Positions 9,605 to 18,995 of a stretch of DNA of 64,000 bases are shown in pieces. The DNA is from Marinobacterium marinum (GTDB lineage: Bacteria; Pseudomonadota; Gammaproteobacteria; Pseudomonadales; Balneatricaceae), in NCBI RefSeq assembly GCF_013868415.1, contig NZ_JACEMT010000032.1, positions 1 through 64,000 on the forward strand. Reading direction: 5' to 3'. Position numbers and translations under genes: made by a program. The notes below the pieces were generated by a model, which searched no databases, was not told the origin of the DNA, and saw nothing but the letters and a program-made list of their open reading frames with translations. Numbering within the stretch: the first letter of the stretch is position 1; every line of letters starts with the position of its first letter.

Positions 9605-10183
9605 TCAGGCCGCGGTGTCATTATCCTTGTAGGCGGATGCCAGGTTGTTGAATAAAGCCCGGCTGATTCCGGTAATCGCCATGAACTTGTCCAGTTCCTG
9701 TGCCAGCAGGGAGCTCTGGTAAGACTCCTGCATGATAATCAGACAGAAACCGGTTACGGCGTTGACGGCCTTCATCATTTTACCCATCAACTCGACATCA
9801 CCGGCATACACCTGGGCCAGGATGGGAATCAGATGCTTTTTGATCAACAGAATGCCGCTGGACATGAATTCGACCGGCAGTTTGACTTGCACGTGTACCT
9901 CACCCACCTTGTGCATGCGGGCAGCAAATACTTCATCGTAGGGACCGGTAAACACGGTTTCCAGCCAGGCCAGGTGGGTTGCCTTCAATGCTTCCAGGCG
10001 ACCTTCCAGAAAGGGCGCCGCTGCAGGGATCTGCTGCAGCTCCTGGTAGAAATGCTCAGTCACATTTACCAGATGCGGCTTCAACTGATCGCCTTCTGCA
10101 ATCAACAGTTGTTCGTCTTCTGCATCAAACCCTGAGCATGACTTGCCATGCTCACAGAGAGCCGCGAAGTTGATCTGACTCAT
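9605..10183 (-). CDS. Single-domain protoglobin, copy 1
   Basis: 192 residues forming one globin domain of the protoglobin/globin-coupled-sensor family and nothing else. The proximal haem ligand is His97 in MHKVGEVHVQVKLPVEFM, which matches the sensor-globin pattern IGxxHVxIgLPxxWYM. A pre-A/Z-helix region (CSGFDAEDEQLL) precedes it. Such globins bind O2, NO or CO. With no signalling domain attached, a scavenging, storage or partner-protein role is possible. AAGGAAC lies ahead of the ATG. It is the most downstream of three tandem paralogues and has about two extra residues near the C-terminus (SSLLAQELDKFM). Confidence 0.88.
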   Translation of the reverse strand: MSQINFAALCEHGKSCSGFDAEDEQLLIAEGDQLKPHLVNVTEHFYQELQQIPAAAPFLEGRLEALKATHLAWLETVFTGPYDEVFAARMHKVGEVHVQVKLPVEFMSSGILLIKKHLIPILAQVYAGDVELMGKMMKAVNAVTGFCLIIMQESYQSSLLAQELDKFMAITGISRALFNNLASAYKDNDTAA

Positions 10184-10248
10184 ACGAGTACGTTCCTTGA
10201 AATGAAAAATGAAATGAAACCGTAACGCGCAGCGGTTACAAAGCCCGC

Positions 10249-10277
10249 CATTCTCTCATGGTTATTCCAAATTTCAA
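10249..10277 (-). promoter_or_regulatory. Candidate promoter of protoglobin copy 1
   Basis: TTGAAA (10272-10277) and AGAATG (10249-10254) are 17 bases apart on the minus strand, about 70 bases before the start codon. The spacer contains ATAACCATG (10257-10265), a half-site that also occurs as both arms of the inverted repeat at 11925-11949. Confidence 0.3.
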
Positions 10278-10347
10278 GGAAACTAGACCATAGTCTGCTG
10301 ACATCAGCGACCAATCAGAACCCACAGGCAGCGCCCGACTGCACCGG

Positions 10348-10920
10348 TCAATCGGCCGAAACGCCGGTCTTTTCCCGATAGGCGGCAGCCAGGTTGGCAT
10401 ACAACGCCTCACTGATGCCGGTTACATCCATGAAGCGGTCCAGTTCGTGCTCGCGATAGGACACCTGCATGATGATCAGACAGTAGGTGGTTACCGCATT
10501 CACCGCCTTCATTAACCGGCCCAACTGCTCCAGATCACCCGCACAGGCGCAGGACAGCACAGGTATCAAATGCTTGCCGATCAAGCCAATACCACTGGCC
10601 ATGAAACGTTCAGGCAGACGTACCTGTACATGCACCACCCCTACCTGATGCATGTATGCGGCAAATTCCTCATCATAGGGACCGGTGAAAATGCGCTCCA
10701 GCCAACGCCGATGCGTGGCTTTCAAAGCCTCCAAACGTCCTTCCAGAAAGGGCCGCGCCTCTTCGATACCCACCAGTTCCGCATAGAACGCATCCGTGAC
10801 CGGGTCCAACTCACTCACCAGCAGGGCGTGCGCCTGCGCCAGCACCCGCTCATCCTCGGCATCAAAGCCGGAAAACTGCTTCGCCTGCCGATTCAACTGA
10901 GAAAAATCGATTTGTCGCAT
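10348..10920 (-). CDS. Single-domain protoglobin, copy 2
   Basis: 190 residues, collinear with copies 1 and 3 with no gaps over the first 160 residues. The proximal histidine is again His97 (MHQVGVVHVQVRLPERFM), and the GRLEALKATHRRWL and GPYDEEFAAYM blocks are shared. No second domain. AAGGACG precedes the ATG. A well-formed TATAAT on the minus strand at 11013-11018, about 93 bases upstream, may be its -10 element, so this copy may be transcribed on its own. Ligand and partner cannot be read from the sequence. Confidence 0.88.
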   Translation of the reverse strand: MRQIDFSQLNRQAKQFSGFDAEDERVLAQAHALLVSELDPVTDAFYAELVGIEEARPFLEGRLEALKATHRRWLERIFTGPYDEEFAAYMHQVGVVHVQVRLPERFMASGIGLIGKHLIPVLSCACAGDLEQLGRLMKAVNAVTTYCLIIMQVSYREHELDRFMDVTGISEALYANLAAAYREKTGVSAD

Positions 10921-11111
10921 TAATATTATCGTCCTTAAACACTATTTTCCTGGATACAGGGGGCATGATTCCTTCACGCACCAGCCGCCACCTGATCGCT
11001 GCATTTGACGGCATTATAATACACTTTAATTAGCCGTACGCCCCCTTGCGATGACGCAAGAGGGGCAGGTGAGGATGTGCAGGCGGGAGATGTTCGGGTA
11101 ACACACGCGGA

Positions 11112-11681
11112 TCAGGCGACACGCCTTTGCGCACTTCGGTAGGCTGCAGCCAAGTTGTTGTACAGTGCCCGACTGATACCGGTCACTTCCATGAAACGCT
11201 CCAGTTCATGGCCACGATAGGACTCCAGCATAATCAGCAGACAGAAGCTGGTTGCCGCATTCAAGGCCTTCAGCAACGGGCCTATTTTCTCCGGCTGATC
11301 ATGATAGAGCCGGGGCAACAGAGGAATCAGGTGCTTGTTGATCAACCCGATGCCGCTGGTCATAAACTTCTCCGGCAGTTTCACCTGCACATGCACCACG
11401 CCAACACGGTGCATGTATGCAGCGAATTCGGCGTCATAGGGGCCCTCCAGCAGCTTTTGCAACCAAGCGGTATGGGTCTTTTTCAAGGTTTCCACACGCC
11501 CTTCCAAAAACGGGGCCGCTTCGGGAATGGCCTGTAGCTCGGTATAGAACGCATCCGTAATAGTATCCAGGCAGGCACCGAGCCGGACCGCTTCCTGTGC
11601 CAGAATGGCGGCATCTTCAGGCTCGAATCCGGAGTAGGCTTTTGCCTGTTCACACAAGGCTGAAAAATCTGTTGTCGTCAT
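11112..11681 (-). CDS. Single-domain protoglobin, copy 3
   Basis: About 189 residues when started at 11681, which aligns the N-terminus (MTTTDFSALC) exactly with the other two copies and again puts the proximal histidine at residue 97 (MHRVGVVHVQVKLPEKFM). AAGGA lies upstream. The frame is open to 11741, but the extension has no counterpart in copies 1 and 2. This is the first of the three in transcription order. A hairpin (CTTGCG-ATGA-CGCAAG, about 11046-11061) lies after its stop but lacks a T-run. Confidence 0.88.
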   Translation of the reverse strand: MTTTDFSALCEQAKAYSGFEPEDAAILAQEAVRLGACLDTITDAFYTELQAIPEAAPFLEGRVETLKKTHTAWLQKLLEGPYDAEFAAYMHRVGVVHVQVKLPEKFMTSGIGLINKHLIPLLPRLYHDQPEKIGPLLKALNAATSFCLLIMLESYRGHELERFMEVTGISRALYNNLAAAYRSAQRRVA

Positions 11682-11924
11682 CATGAACGCATCCTTGACT
11701 GATGATAGCGGGTGCTGCATCCGGTCACTGCAAAAGTCCATGCTCTCACTATCATCGTATTATTTTTATTAGTCCGTTCATTGATAGCACGGAGGCGCTG
11801 GAGCGCAAGCAGCCCGAATCCAGTTCACGACCTGGATCAAATAAAGATGATCTCGGCATCATACTTTCGGGTGACACCCTCGGCGGGTGAACCCCTGTAA
11901 TCAACAGGCTCCGGCACAAGGCCT

Positions 11925-11949
11925 ATAACCATGCAGGGATCATGGTTAT
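11925..11949. repeat. Perfect inverted repeat, possible operator
   Basis: ATAACCATG, a 7-base spacer and CATGGTTAT: 9-bp perfect arms, 244 bases upstream of the protoglobin copy 3 start. The same 9-mer occurs in the spacer of the candidate promoter of copy 1 (10257-10265). It could be a protein-binding dyad or an RNA hairpin. Confidence 0.5.
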
Positions 11950-12004
11950 GACTGATGACAAAATGATGACCCGACAAGAAACAGCGACAGTACGGCAGAG
12001 ACCC

Positions 12005-12018
12005 TTGATACAGATCAG
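12005..12018. promoter_or_regulatory. FNR/Anr-like box
   Basis: TTGAT-ACAG-ATCAG matches the FNR/Anr consensus TTGAT-N4-ATCAA at nine of ten positions. It lies about 320 bases upstream of protoglobin copy 3 and 120 bases after the ilvC stop. The distance to the globin start is large, so the link is tentative. Confidence 0.3.
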
Positions 12019-12083
12019 GGTGATGGCATGGGCGGTAGCACGGGCGTGCTGTGGCAGGCAGAAAGGCGGCGGTGGCTGACGTC

Positions 12084-12116
12084 AAACGAAAACCGCCGGG
12101 CACAGGGCCCGGCGGT
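12084..12116 (-). terminator. Intrinsic terminator of ilvC
   Basis: ACCGCCGGGC and GCCCGGCGGT form a strong GC stem 24 bases after the ilvC stop, followed on the minus strand by TTTCGTTT. Confidence 0.8.
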
Positions 12117-12139
12117 CATGAACCGAATCACTGGAGCGA

Positions 12140-13168
<1,029 letters not shown>

Positions 13169-13254
13169 TTAACGTAAAAAAGGGTTCGTGTGCGTTTAAC
13201 CGCAACGACTATAACAATGTCCGTTACATTAAGGGATCCCATCCGTTGCGTAAA

Positions 13255-13275
13255 ATGATATATTTGAAACATCAT
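13255..13275. promoter_or_regulatory. Probable IlvY operator
   Basis: ATGAT-N11-ATCAT, a LysR-type interrupted palindrome (T-N11-A style), in the ilvC-ilvY intergenic region and 20 bases before the ilvY start. On the ilvC side a TATAGT box with a poor -35 (about 13207-13240) would fit an activator-dependent promoter. Confidence 0.5.
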
Positions 13276-13295
13276 ATTTCATAAAACGAAACACA

Positions 13296-14168
13296 ATGGA
13301 TACCCGATCCCTGCGTCTGTTTCTGAACCTGGCCGAAACCCTGCACTTTGGCCGCAGCAGCGAAGCCTGCCACGTCAGCCCCTCGACACTGAGTCGTGCC
13401 ATCAAGCAACTGGAGGATTCACTGGGGGTCACCCTTTTTCTGCGTGACAACCGCAGTGTACAGCTCACGCCTGAAGGCACACGCTTCGCTCAATATGCCC
13501 GCGAAACCCTGCAGCAATGGGAGCAGATCCGCAATTCTCTGCTCGAAGGTGCCCGCGAGCTGCGCGGTGAAATCAGTGTGTATTGTTCGGTTACTGCCAG
13601 TTACAGCTTTCTCTACTCGCTGTTGAACCGATTCAGACAGCGCTACCCCCAGGTCGAAATCAAGCTGCACACCGGTGACCCCGAACATGCCGTCGCCCGC
13701 GTCCAAAGCGGACGCGAGGAGATATCCATCGCCGCCCGCCCTGCCCAACTCCCTGCCGGTATCGCCTTCCGTCCACTGGCACGTACGCCACTGCTGTTCA
13801 TCGCCTCGGCCGAGCCGCCAGCCGGTCAGGGTGACTGGCGTCGGCAACCGATGATCCTGCCGGAGAGCGGCACCTCGCGCGAGCGTATCAACCAGTGGTT
13901 CGCCAGTCAGAAGATCCAGCCCGATATCTACGCACAGGTCACCGGTAACGAAGCGATCGTAAGCATGGTAAGCCTGGGATTCGGCATCGGTGTCGTTCCA
14001 CAAATTGTCCTTGAGAACAGTACCCTGTCGGACCGCATCAGGGTGCTGCCGGTCGAGCCCGCGCTGGAGCCCTATGATATCGGTCTATTTGCTCAGGAGC
14101 GCAAGCTGCGCTCTCCGATTGTCCAGGCATTCTGGTCTCTGCTGGACTCACCGCCGGACACGGCCTGA
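13296..14168 (+). CDS. ilvY: LysR-type activator IlvY
   Basis: 290 residues: an N-terminal winged helix-turn-helix (LRLFLNLAETLHFGRSSEAC, then HVSPSTLSRAIKQLE) followed by a LysR effector domain with two lobes. Divergent transcription from ilvC, the classical arrangement, supports IlvY, which activates ilvC in response to acetolactate or acetohydroxybutyrate and represses itself. Length is normal. A poly-A/poly-T hairpin (GGGCAAAAAA...TTTTTTGCCC, about 14260-14286) follows within 120 bases and may end the transcript. Confidence 0.92.
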   Translation: MDTRSLRLFLNLAETLHFGRSSEACHVSPSTLSRAIKQLEDSLGVTLFLRDNRSVQLTPEGTRFAQYARETLQQWEQIRNSLLEGARELRGEISVYCSVTASYSFLYSLLNRFRQRYPQVEIKLHTGDPEHAVARVQSGREEISIAARPAQLPAGIAFRPLARTPLLFIASAEPPAGQGDWRRQPMILPESGTSRERINQWFASQKIQPDIYAQVTGNEAIVSMVSLGFGIGVVPQIVLENSTLSDRIRVLPVEPALEPYDIGLFAQERKLRSPIVQAFWSLLDSPPDTA

Positions 14169-14398
14169 ACATCATACGCGTTCCAGCCGGATGCCGGCCT
14201 CCGCAGCCTGGCACGCACAACCGCTCTGCCATGTTGCCGAATTATTAAAAATGTCCAACAAGGGCAAAAAAGGCTTTTTTTTGCCCGCTTTTTGCTCCAT
14301 ATTCTCGCCTTGAATTGTGCCCGCTGCGTTCGCAGCCACATCACTCCCGAACCTATCCTTTTCCCTGTCTTTCACAGCGTTGCCGGAGATACGAGGCG

Positions 14399-15499
14399 AT
14401 GAAAAAAATATTCAATGGATTCAAATACCTGCTATCCACTCTGGTCCTGACCAGCAGCACCGCTCAGGCTGCCGAACAACTGCATATCTACAACTGGTCC
14501 GACTATATTGCCGCAGACACCATCAAGCAGTTCGAGCAGAAGACCGGCATTGACGTGGTCTATGATGTCTACGATGCCAATGAGGTGATGGAAGCCAAGC
14601 TGCTGGCCGGACGCAGCGGCTATGACCTGATTTTTCCAACCGCCCGTCCCTTTGCGGAGCGCCACATCAAGGCCGGACTTTACCTGCCGCTGGACAAGCA
14701 GCAGCTGCAGGGGCTGGACAACCTGGACCCCGCCATCATGTCGTCACTGGCCGAAATCGACGCGGACAACGCACACCTGATCCCCTACATGTGGGGTTCC
14801 AGCGGCATCGGTTACAACGTCAAGAAAGTCCGTGAAATTCTCGGCGACGACATGCCGCTGGACAGCTGGCGTCTGCTGTTCGACCCCGAAATTGTTGCGC
14901 GCCTGGCCAGCTGTGGCGTCACCCTGATGGATGACCCCACCGAAGTGCTGGTCGCCGCCAACATCTATCGCGGTGCTGAAACCGATGACTTCAGCAAGGC
15001 CTCCATCAAGGCCGCCAGCGAAGTGGTTACCGGTGTGCGCTCGCACATCCGCTACTTCCACAGCTCTCAATACATCAATGATCTGGCCAACGGCGATATC
15101 TGCGTCGCCCATGGCTACTCCGGAGATGTGCTGCAGGCACGCGATCGCGCGGCTGAAGCCGGCAACGGTGTTGAAATTGCCTATGTCGTCCCGGCTCAGG
15201 GAGCCCTGATGTGGACCGATGTCATGGCGATCCCGGCCGACGCTCCCAACCCGACCGCCGCGCATGCCTTCATCAACTACCTGCTGCAGCCGGAAGTCAT
15301 TGCACCCATCACCGATTATGTTGCCTACGCCAATGCCAACCTGGCGGCAACCGAACAAGTAGCAGCCGATATCCGCGAAAATGCGGGCATCTACCCGCCG
15401 GCCGCGACCCGGGCCAAGCTGAAAATCACGCCGACACCGTCAGAGCGTCAGATTCGCGACCTGAACCGCAGCTGGACCCGCGTCAAGACGGGCCACTGA
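14399..15499 (+). CDS. potF: Polyamine ABC transporter periplasmic binding protein
   Basis: 366 residues from the ATG at 14399, which starts a clear Sec signal peptide (MKKIFNGF..., cleavage after TAQA near residue 24). The mature protein begins EQLHIYNWSDYI, the PotD/PotF family opening. Conserved ligand-pocket blocks include YDLIFPTARP and WGSSGIGYN. It captures putrescine or spermidine in the periplasm and passes it to the PotGHI membrane complex. The order potF-G-H-I matches the putrescine importer. A hairpin terminator separates it from potG. Confidence 0.93.
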   Translation: MKKIFNGFKYLLSTLVLTSSTAQAAEQLHIYNWSDYIAADTIKQFEQKTGIDVVYDVYDANEVMEAKLLAGRSGYDLIFPTARPFAERHIKAGLYLPLDKQQLQGLDNLDPAIMSSLAEIDADNAHLIPYMWGSSGIGYNVKKVREILGDDMPLDSWRLLFDPEIVARLASCGVTLMDDPTEVLVAANIYRGAETDDFSKASIKAASEVVTGVRSHIRYFHSSQYINDLANGDICVAHGYSGDVLQARDRAAEAGNGVEIAYVVPAQGALMWTDVMAIPADAPNPTAAHAFINYLLQPEVIAPITDYVAYANANLAATEQVAADIRENAGIYPPAATRAKLKITPTPSERQIRDLNRSWTRVKTGH

Positions 15500-15528
15500 A
15501 TACCTGTCTGATTTTTTAACCCGCACCG

Positions 15529-15555
15529 CCCCTGCCTTGACAGGGGTCTCTTTTT
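15529..15555 (+). terminator. Attenuating terminator between potF and potG
   Basis: CCCCTG-CCTTGA-CAGGGG followed by TCTCTTTTT, 30 bases after the potF stop and inside the operon. Partial termination here would give more binding protein than membrane components. Confidence 0.6.
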
Positions 15556-15576
15556 AAAGGGAGACATCCAACGACA

Positions 15577-16716
15577 ATGACCAATGTGCGCCAGTTCAAA
15601 CCCGAAGAGCCCTGGCAGGCTCCCGAAGGTGAGCCGATCGTTCGTATCGACAACGTCACCAAACGCTTCGGAGCCTTTTATGCCGTGGACGACATCAGCC
15701 TGAACATTCATCAGGGCGAGTTTTTCTCACTGCTGGGCTCATCCGGCTGTGGCAAGACAACACTGCTGAGGATGCTGGCCGGATTTGAAACCCCCACCAG
15801 CGGCCACATCTATATCGATGGCCAGGACGTGACCAACATTCCGGCCTACGAACGCCCGGTCAATATGATGTTTCAGTCCTATGCCCTGTTCCCGCACATG
15901 AACGTGGCCGACAACATCGCCTTCGGCCTCAAGCAGGAAGGCATGCCGCGCGCCGAACGCGAAGCACGCGTTGCGGAAATGCTGGCGCTGGTACAGATCG
16001 AGCCCCTGGCCAAACGCAAGCCGCATCAGTTGTCCGGTGGCCAGCGCCAGCGTGTCGCCCTGGCCCGCGCTCTGGCCAAACACCCCAAGATTCTGCTGCT
16101 GGACGAACCTCTGGGCGCACTGGACAAAAAGCTGCGCGAGCAGACCCAATTCGAACTGGTCAATATTCAGGAACGTCTGGGCATCACCTTTATCGTCGTC
16201 ACCCACGATCAGGAAGAAGCGATGACCATGTCGTCCCGCATCGCCCTGATGCACGAAGGCCGCATCGAGCAGGTCGACCCACCGCGCCGGCTGTATGAAT
16301 TTCCCTCCACCCGCTATGCGGCAGGCTTCATCGGGTCGGTCAACCTGTTCGACGGCTACGTGATCCAGCAGGATGATGACCAGGTCCTGATTCAGTGCGA
16401 TGAGGCCGATAGCCAACTGCTGGTGCGCCACAGTCAGCCATTGATCCCGGGCATGGAAGTCACGGTCGCTCTGCGCCCGGAAAAAATCCGTGTTCTGAAC
16501 CGGCTGGAAGAGGAGGCCCCCAACCAGTTGCGCGGACAGATCAAGGAGATCGCCTACCTGGGCGACGTATCCATTTACCATGTCGAACTGCCCGGCGGCA
16601 AACGCGTACAGTTCACCCAATCCAATATTCAGGCATTGGCCGAGCAGCCGCTGACCTGGGATGAGGAAATTCTGCTGGGCTGGTCCGCCAACAGCTGCGG
16701 AGTGCTGACCGAATGA
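15577..16716 (+). CDS. potG: Polyamine ABC transporter ATPase
   Basis: 379 residues. The nucleotide-binding domain holds the Walker A GSSGCGKTT near residue 52, the signature LSGGQRQRVA, the Walker B ILLLDEPLGALD and the switch histidine in VVTHDQEEA. A C-terminal TOBE-type regulatory domain (about residues 290-370) follows. It powers polyamine import through PotH and PotI. GGGAGACATCC precedes the ATG, and its stop overlaps potH by ATGA. Confidence 0.96.
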   Translation: MTNVRQFKPEEPWQAPEGEPIVRIDNVTKRFGAFYAVDDISLNIHQGEFFSLLGSSGCGKTTLLRMLAGFETPTSGHIYIDGQDVTNIPAYERPVNMMFQSYALFPHMNVADNIAFGLKQEGMPRAEREARVAEMLALVQIEPLAKRKPHQLSGGQRQRVALARALAKHPKILLLDEPLGALDKKLREQTQFELVNIQERLGITFIVVTHDQEEAMTMSSRIALMHEGRIEQVDPPRRLYEFPSTRYAAGFIGSVNLFDGYVIQQDDDQVLIQCDEADSQLLVRHSQPLIPGMEVTVALRPEKIRVLNRLEEEAPNQLRGQIKEIAYLGDVSIYHVELPGGKRVQFTQSNIQALAEQPLTWDEEILLGWSANSCGVLTE

Positions 16717-17615
16717 AGCTGTCGTCACACCTGCCACCGGCCCGCAACCTGATCATCGCCGTACCCTGGTTCTGGCTGGCGCTGTTTTTCCTGTTGCCGT
16801 TTCTGTTCGTGCTCAAGATCAGCCTGTCCGAACCCGTACTGGCTCAACCGCCCTACATGGACCTGATCCGCGAAATCGAAGACGGTTTTGTCACCATCGT
16901 GGTCAACTTCAGCAACTACCAGATGTTGCTGGAAGACTCGCTCTATCTGAGCGCCCTGCTGGGCTCGCTCAAGATCGCCACGTTGTCGACTCTTTTTTGC
17001 CTGTTGATCGGCTACCCCATGGCCTACGCCATCGCCCGCTCGCCCGCACACTGGCGACTGCCATTACTGATGTTGATCATTCTGCCGTTCTGGACCTCTT
17101 TCCTGATCCGTATCTACGCCTGGATCGGTATTCTCAAGGGCAACGGTCTGCTCAACAACCTGCTGATGGGCCTGGGACTGATCGACAGCCCGCTGGAGAT
17201 CATGCATACCCCCATCGCCGTGTACATCGGCGTGGTCTACAACTATCTGCCGTTTGTAGTGCTGCCGCTGTACGCCACCCTGATCCGGCTTGATTTGACG
17301 CTGCTCGAAGCGGCAGCTGACCTGGGGTGCCGCCCCTGGAAGCAGTTTTTGCTGATCACCCTGCCCCTGTCGATGCCCGGCGTGCTGGCCGGCGCCATGC
17401 TGGTGTTCATTCCCGTCATGGGCGAATTCGTGATCCCGGATCTGCTGGGTGGCCCCAATACCCTGATGCTCGGCAAACTGATGTGGACCGAATTTTTCAG
17501 CAACAAGGACTGGCCGCTGGCCTCATCGCTGGCAGCCCTGTTACTGCTGGCGCTGATCATCCCCTTTGTCCTGCTGCGCCATTTTGAGCGCCGTGCAGAG
17601 GAGGCCGCCACATGA
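16713..17615 (+). CDS. potH: Polyamine ABC transporter permease PotH
   Basis: 300 residues with six membrane helices. The binding-protein-dependent permease loop that docks on the ATPase is visible as EAAADLGCRPWKQFLLITLPLS near residue 205. The start overlaps potG and the end overlaps potI, each by ATGA, so the three membrane-complex genes are translationally coupled. Confidence 0.95.
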   Translation: MKLSSHLPPARNLIIAVPWFWLALFFLLPFLFVLKISLSEPVLAQPPYMDLIREIEDGFVTIVVNFSNYQMLLEDSLYLSALLGSLKIATLSTLFCLLIGYPMAYAIARSPAHWRLPLLMLIILPFWTSFLIRIYAWIGILKGNGLLNNLLMGLGLIDSPLEIMHTPIAVYIGVVYNYLPFVVLPLYATLIRLDLTLLEAAADLGCRPWKQFLLITLPLSMPGVLAGAMLVFIPVMGEFVIPDLLGGPNTLMLGKLMWTEFFSNKDWPLASSLAALLLLALIIPFVLLRHFERRAEEAAT

Positions 17616-18430
17616 ACCGCCGCCTGCCACTGCTGATTACGATCCTGCTGTTCGGATATGCCTTCCTGTATATCCCGATCGTCAGCCTGATCGTCTATTC
17701 GTTCAACGAAAGCCGTCTGGTCACGGTTTGGAGCGGATTCAGTACCAAATGGTATGCCGAGCTGCTGCAAAACGGCCCCTTGCTCAGTGCCGCCTGGCTC
17801 AGTATTCGTATTGCCGCTCTGACCGCGACCCTGTCGGTGGTGCTCGGCACCCTGGCGGCTCTGGCCCTGGTACGCTTCCGCCGTTTTCGAGGCCGTGGTT
17901 CACTGGAAGTCATGGTCACGGCTCCGCTGGTCATGCCCGAAGTGATCATCGGCCTGTCATTGCTGCTACTGTTTGTCGCCATGGAAAACGTCATCGGCTG
18001 GCCCGCCGGCCGAGGCATGACCACTATCGTCATCGCCCACACGACCTTTGCCATGGCCTATGTCGCGGTGGTGGTCCAGAGTCGACTGGCGCACATGGAC
18101 CTGTCGCTGGAAGAAGCTGCACTGGATCTGGGTGCTCGTCCCATCAAGGTTTTTTTCACCATTACCCTGCCACTGATCGCCCCCTCACTGGCCGCCGGCT
18201 GGCTACTGGCCTTTACGCTCTCGCTGGACGACCTGGTCGTAGCCAGTTTCGTCTCTGGCCCGGGTGCCACCACGCTGCCAATGGTGGTCTATTCCAGCGT
18301 ACGCCTGGGTGTCAGCCCGGAAATCAACGCCCTGGCCACCATCATTGTGGGGCTGGTCGCGATGGCCGTGCTGATTGCCGGCTATATCCTCTGGCGACAG
18401 GAAAAGCATGGCCGCTCGGACAACCTCTGA
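17612..18430 (+). CDS. potI: Polyamine ABC transporter permease PotI
   Basis: 272 residues, six membrane helices, with the EAA loop EEAALDLGARPIKVFFTITLPL near residues 167-188. It pairs with PotH to form the channel. It is the last gene of the operon and is followed within 10 bases by a strong terminator shared with the convergent ilvIH operon. Confidence 0.95.
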   Translation: MNRRLPLLITILLFGYAFLYIPIVSLIVYSFNESRLVTVWSGFSTKWYAELLQNGPLLSAAWLSIRIAALTATLSVVLGTLAALALVRFRRFRGRGSLEVMVTAPLVMPEVIIGLSLLLLFVAMENVIGWPAGRGMTTIVIAHTTFAMAYVAVVVQSRLAHMDLSLEEAALDLGARPIKVFFTITLPLIAPSLAAGWLLAFTLSLDDLVVASFVSGPGATTLPMVVYSSVRLGVSPEINALATIIVGLVAMAVLIAGYILWRQEKHGRSDNL

Positions 18431-18439
18431 ACGCGATGC

Positions 18440-18482
18440 AAAAAAAACCGCTGGCCGTTGTTACACGACCAGCGGTTTTTTT
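18440..18482. terminator. Bidirectional terminator between potI and ilvH
   Basis: An A-run, then ACCGCTGG and CCAGCGGT with a 14-base loop, then a T-run. It works on both strands and serves the convergent potFGHI and ilvIH transcripts. Confidence 0.9.
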
Positions 18483-18501
18483 ACGGCTGAGAATGACGGT
18501 C

Positions 18502-18993
18502 TTAGAGACTCAGTACTTTCTCGCCGCGCGCAATGCCACACACACCCGAGCGTACTACTTCCATAATGGACGCACTGCCCAGCGCACTGATGAAGGCATC
18601 CAGCTTATCGGACGCACCCACCAGCTGCACCGTATAAGTGGTCGCTGTCACATCGATGATCTGACCACGGAAGATATCGCAGGTACGCTTGATCTCCGCA
18701 CGCATCTGGCCACTGGCCTTCAGCTTGATCATCATCACTTCACGTTCGACATGCTCGCCTTCGGACAGATCAACCACCTTCACCACATCGATCAGCTTAT
18801 TCAGCTGCTTGGTGATCTGCTCCACCACTCGATCGTTACCGATGGTGGTCACCGTCAGACGAGACAGGGTGGCATCTTCGGTCGGCGCAACCGTCAGCGA
18901 CTCGATGTTGAAGTTACGCTGGGAAAACAGACCCACTACACGCGACAGTGCGCCCGGTTCGTTCTCCATCAGAACTGAGATAATATGGCGCAT
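18502..18993 (-). CDS. ilvH: Acetolactate synthase small (regulatory) subunit
   Basis: 163 residues. The N-terminal ACT domain (MRHIISVLMENEPGALSRVVGLF) binds valine for feedback inhibition; the C-terminal half is the small-subunit domain that activates the catalytic subunit. The start at 18993 lies 2 bases after the ilvI stop; the open extension to 19023 is inside ilvI. It forms the holoenzyme with IlvI. Confidence 0.97.
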   Translation of the reverse strand: MRHIISVLMENEPGALSRVVGLFSQRNFNIESLTVAPTEDATLSRLTVTTIGNDRVVEQITKQLNKLIDVVKVVDLSEGEHVEREVMMIKLKASGQMRAEIKRTCDIFRGQIIDVTATTYTVQLVGASDKLDAFISALGSASIMEVVRSGVCGIARGEKVLSL

Positions 18994-18995
18994 GT

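Larger units (their letters stand above)
11682..12083. other. Gene-free stretch between protoglobins and ilvC
   Basis: About 400 bases with no convincing gene on either strand. It contains the ATAACCATG inverted repeat (11925-11949) and an FNR/Anr-like sequence (12005-12018), and ends at the ilvC terminator. Promoters for protoglobin copy 3 should lie here. Confidence 0.6.

Noticed and set aside
11837-12103. 88-codon minus-strand frame upstream of the protoglobins
   Set aside because: Cys/His/Pro-rich, no RBS, overlaps the FNR-like box and the inverted repeat; reads as noncoding.
17566-18978. 470-codon plus-strand frame across potI and ilvH
   Set aside because: It crosses a strong terminator and lies out of frame with two well-identified genes.
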